From contig JANWWC010000005.1 of assembly GCA_025056215.1 (NCBI GenBank), positions 124,001-188,000 on the forward strand: a DNA stretch of 64,000 nt. The letters run 5' to 3'. Shown piece after piece: positions 63,792-64,000 of the stretch (positions are counted from its first letter, which is position 1; each line of letters opens with the position of its first letter). Both the position numbers and the translations under genes were made by a program. Below the pieces are notes generated by a model that worked only from the letters and a program-made list of their open reading frames with translations, ran no database searches and was not told where the DNA came from. The DNA comes from Cytophagales bacterium. Its GTDB lineage: Bacteria > Bacteroidota > Bacteroidia > Cytophagales > Flammeovirgaceae.

Positions 63792-64000
63792 CTATTCTTG
63801 AATGTTTTCGTAATAAAACTTAATTTTTTCTAACCGAAGTCCCTCTGCATGAATTGTATTCATCACATCGTATAAGTTAGCCTCTACGATTTCTGCTAAT
63901 TCTGAAGGGACGAACAAATGACTTCTCAAAGTATGAGCAACAGGAGGAGTATTTTCTTTAAGTTGTTTACGTATTTGCTCGATATACAAAGAGAGTGTTT
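63792..64000 (-). CDS. Unknown protein, 5' partial (C-terminal end only)
   Basis: The last 68 or so codons of a minus-strand gene; the frame stays open to the right window edge, so a TTG at 63989 is not taken as start. The visible part is helical and charged (LYIEQIRKQLKENTP, SELAEIVEANLYDVMN, EGLRLEKIKFYYENIQE). I do not recognise the family. Its stop is 2 nt from the 3' end of rnpB, so the two transcripts converge. Confidence 0.6.
   Translation of the reverse strand, partial: TLSLYIEQIRKQLKENTPPVAHTLRSHLFVPSELAEIVEANLYDVMNTIHAEGLRLEKIKFYYENIQE

Overview
The window reads as a chromosomal segment of a low-GC (roughly 35-40% by eye) member of the Bacteroidota, most likely a Cytophagales-type bacterium; the order is an inference, and I do not name a genus. 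Pointers to the phylum are: type IX secretion (T9SS) parts (PorX, a 2618-residue SprA, a PorP/SprF-like protein, a secreted protein with a T9SS C-terminal sorting domain); phylum-typical families (DUF4270 lipoprotein beside a short glycogen synthase, histone H1-like 70-mer, YtxJ, Dabb protein); and several sites fitting the Bacteroidota promoter TTTG-N18..20-TAnnTTTG. Coding density is high, and no mobile element, CRISPR array, tRNA or rRNA was seen.

Layout. 1-3.2 kb: ArgD-type aminotransferase (5' cut), M20 dipeptidase, Dabb protein, EngB. 3.5-7.5 kb: ABC-F protein Uup, small membrane protein, PorX. 7.8-11.5 kb: DUF4270 lipoprotein and GlgA-like protein (minus), 3-hydroxyanthranilate dioxygenase, two unknown genes. 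11.5-14.7 kb: a decayed response-regulator receiver, a membrane SpoIIE-type phosphatase, a spermidine-synthase-like protein. 14.8-19.3 kb: trpD, pheT, a frameshifted ytxJ and a CruF-like carotenoid enzyme. 19.3-24.9 kb: a promoter and structured leader ahead of a secreted cyanophycinase-like modular protein, a gene-poor gap, then typA. 24.9-33.4 kb: sprA and dcd (minus). 33.5-38.3 kb: nqrABCDE without nqrF, closed by a terminator. 38.3-43.9 kb: J-domain protein, tdk, pyrR-pyrB, porP/sprF-like gene, H1-like gene, miaA, truA. 44-50 kb (minus): rsfS-ftsH-Omp85 run and gyrB. 50.2-53.6 kb: ROK kinase, SPOR protein, rpiB and a lone sdhB. 53.9-57.4 kb: unknown protein, lipoprotein hydrolase, SLC13 transporter. 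57.5-60.2 kb: cobalamin riboswitch controlling metE. 60.2-64 kb: NhaC antiporter, hotdog thioesterase, histidine phosphatase, a 26-codon membrane peptide ORF with its own terminator, RNase P RNA, and the 3' end of an unknown gene.

How parts fit together. PorX, SprA and the PorP/SprF-like protein belong to gliding/T9SS machinery, and the cyanophycinase-like protein is a likely cargo. Nqr, NhaC and the SLC13 carrier suggest sodium-based energetics. metE under a B12 riboswitch implies that a B12-dependent alternative or B12 uptake exists elsewhere. No wholly new multi-gene system was found. The points most worth a second look are: an intrinsic-terminator hairpin inside the signal-peptide codons of the DUF4270 gene, two clear gene decays (receiver, ytxJ), the nested-hairpin leader before the cyanophycinase gene, the nqr operon lacking nqrF, and the 26-codon membrane peptide ORF.
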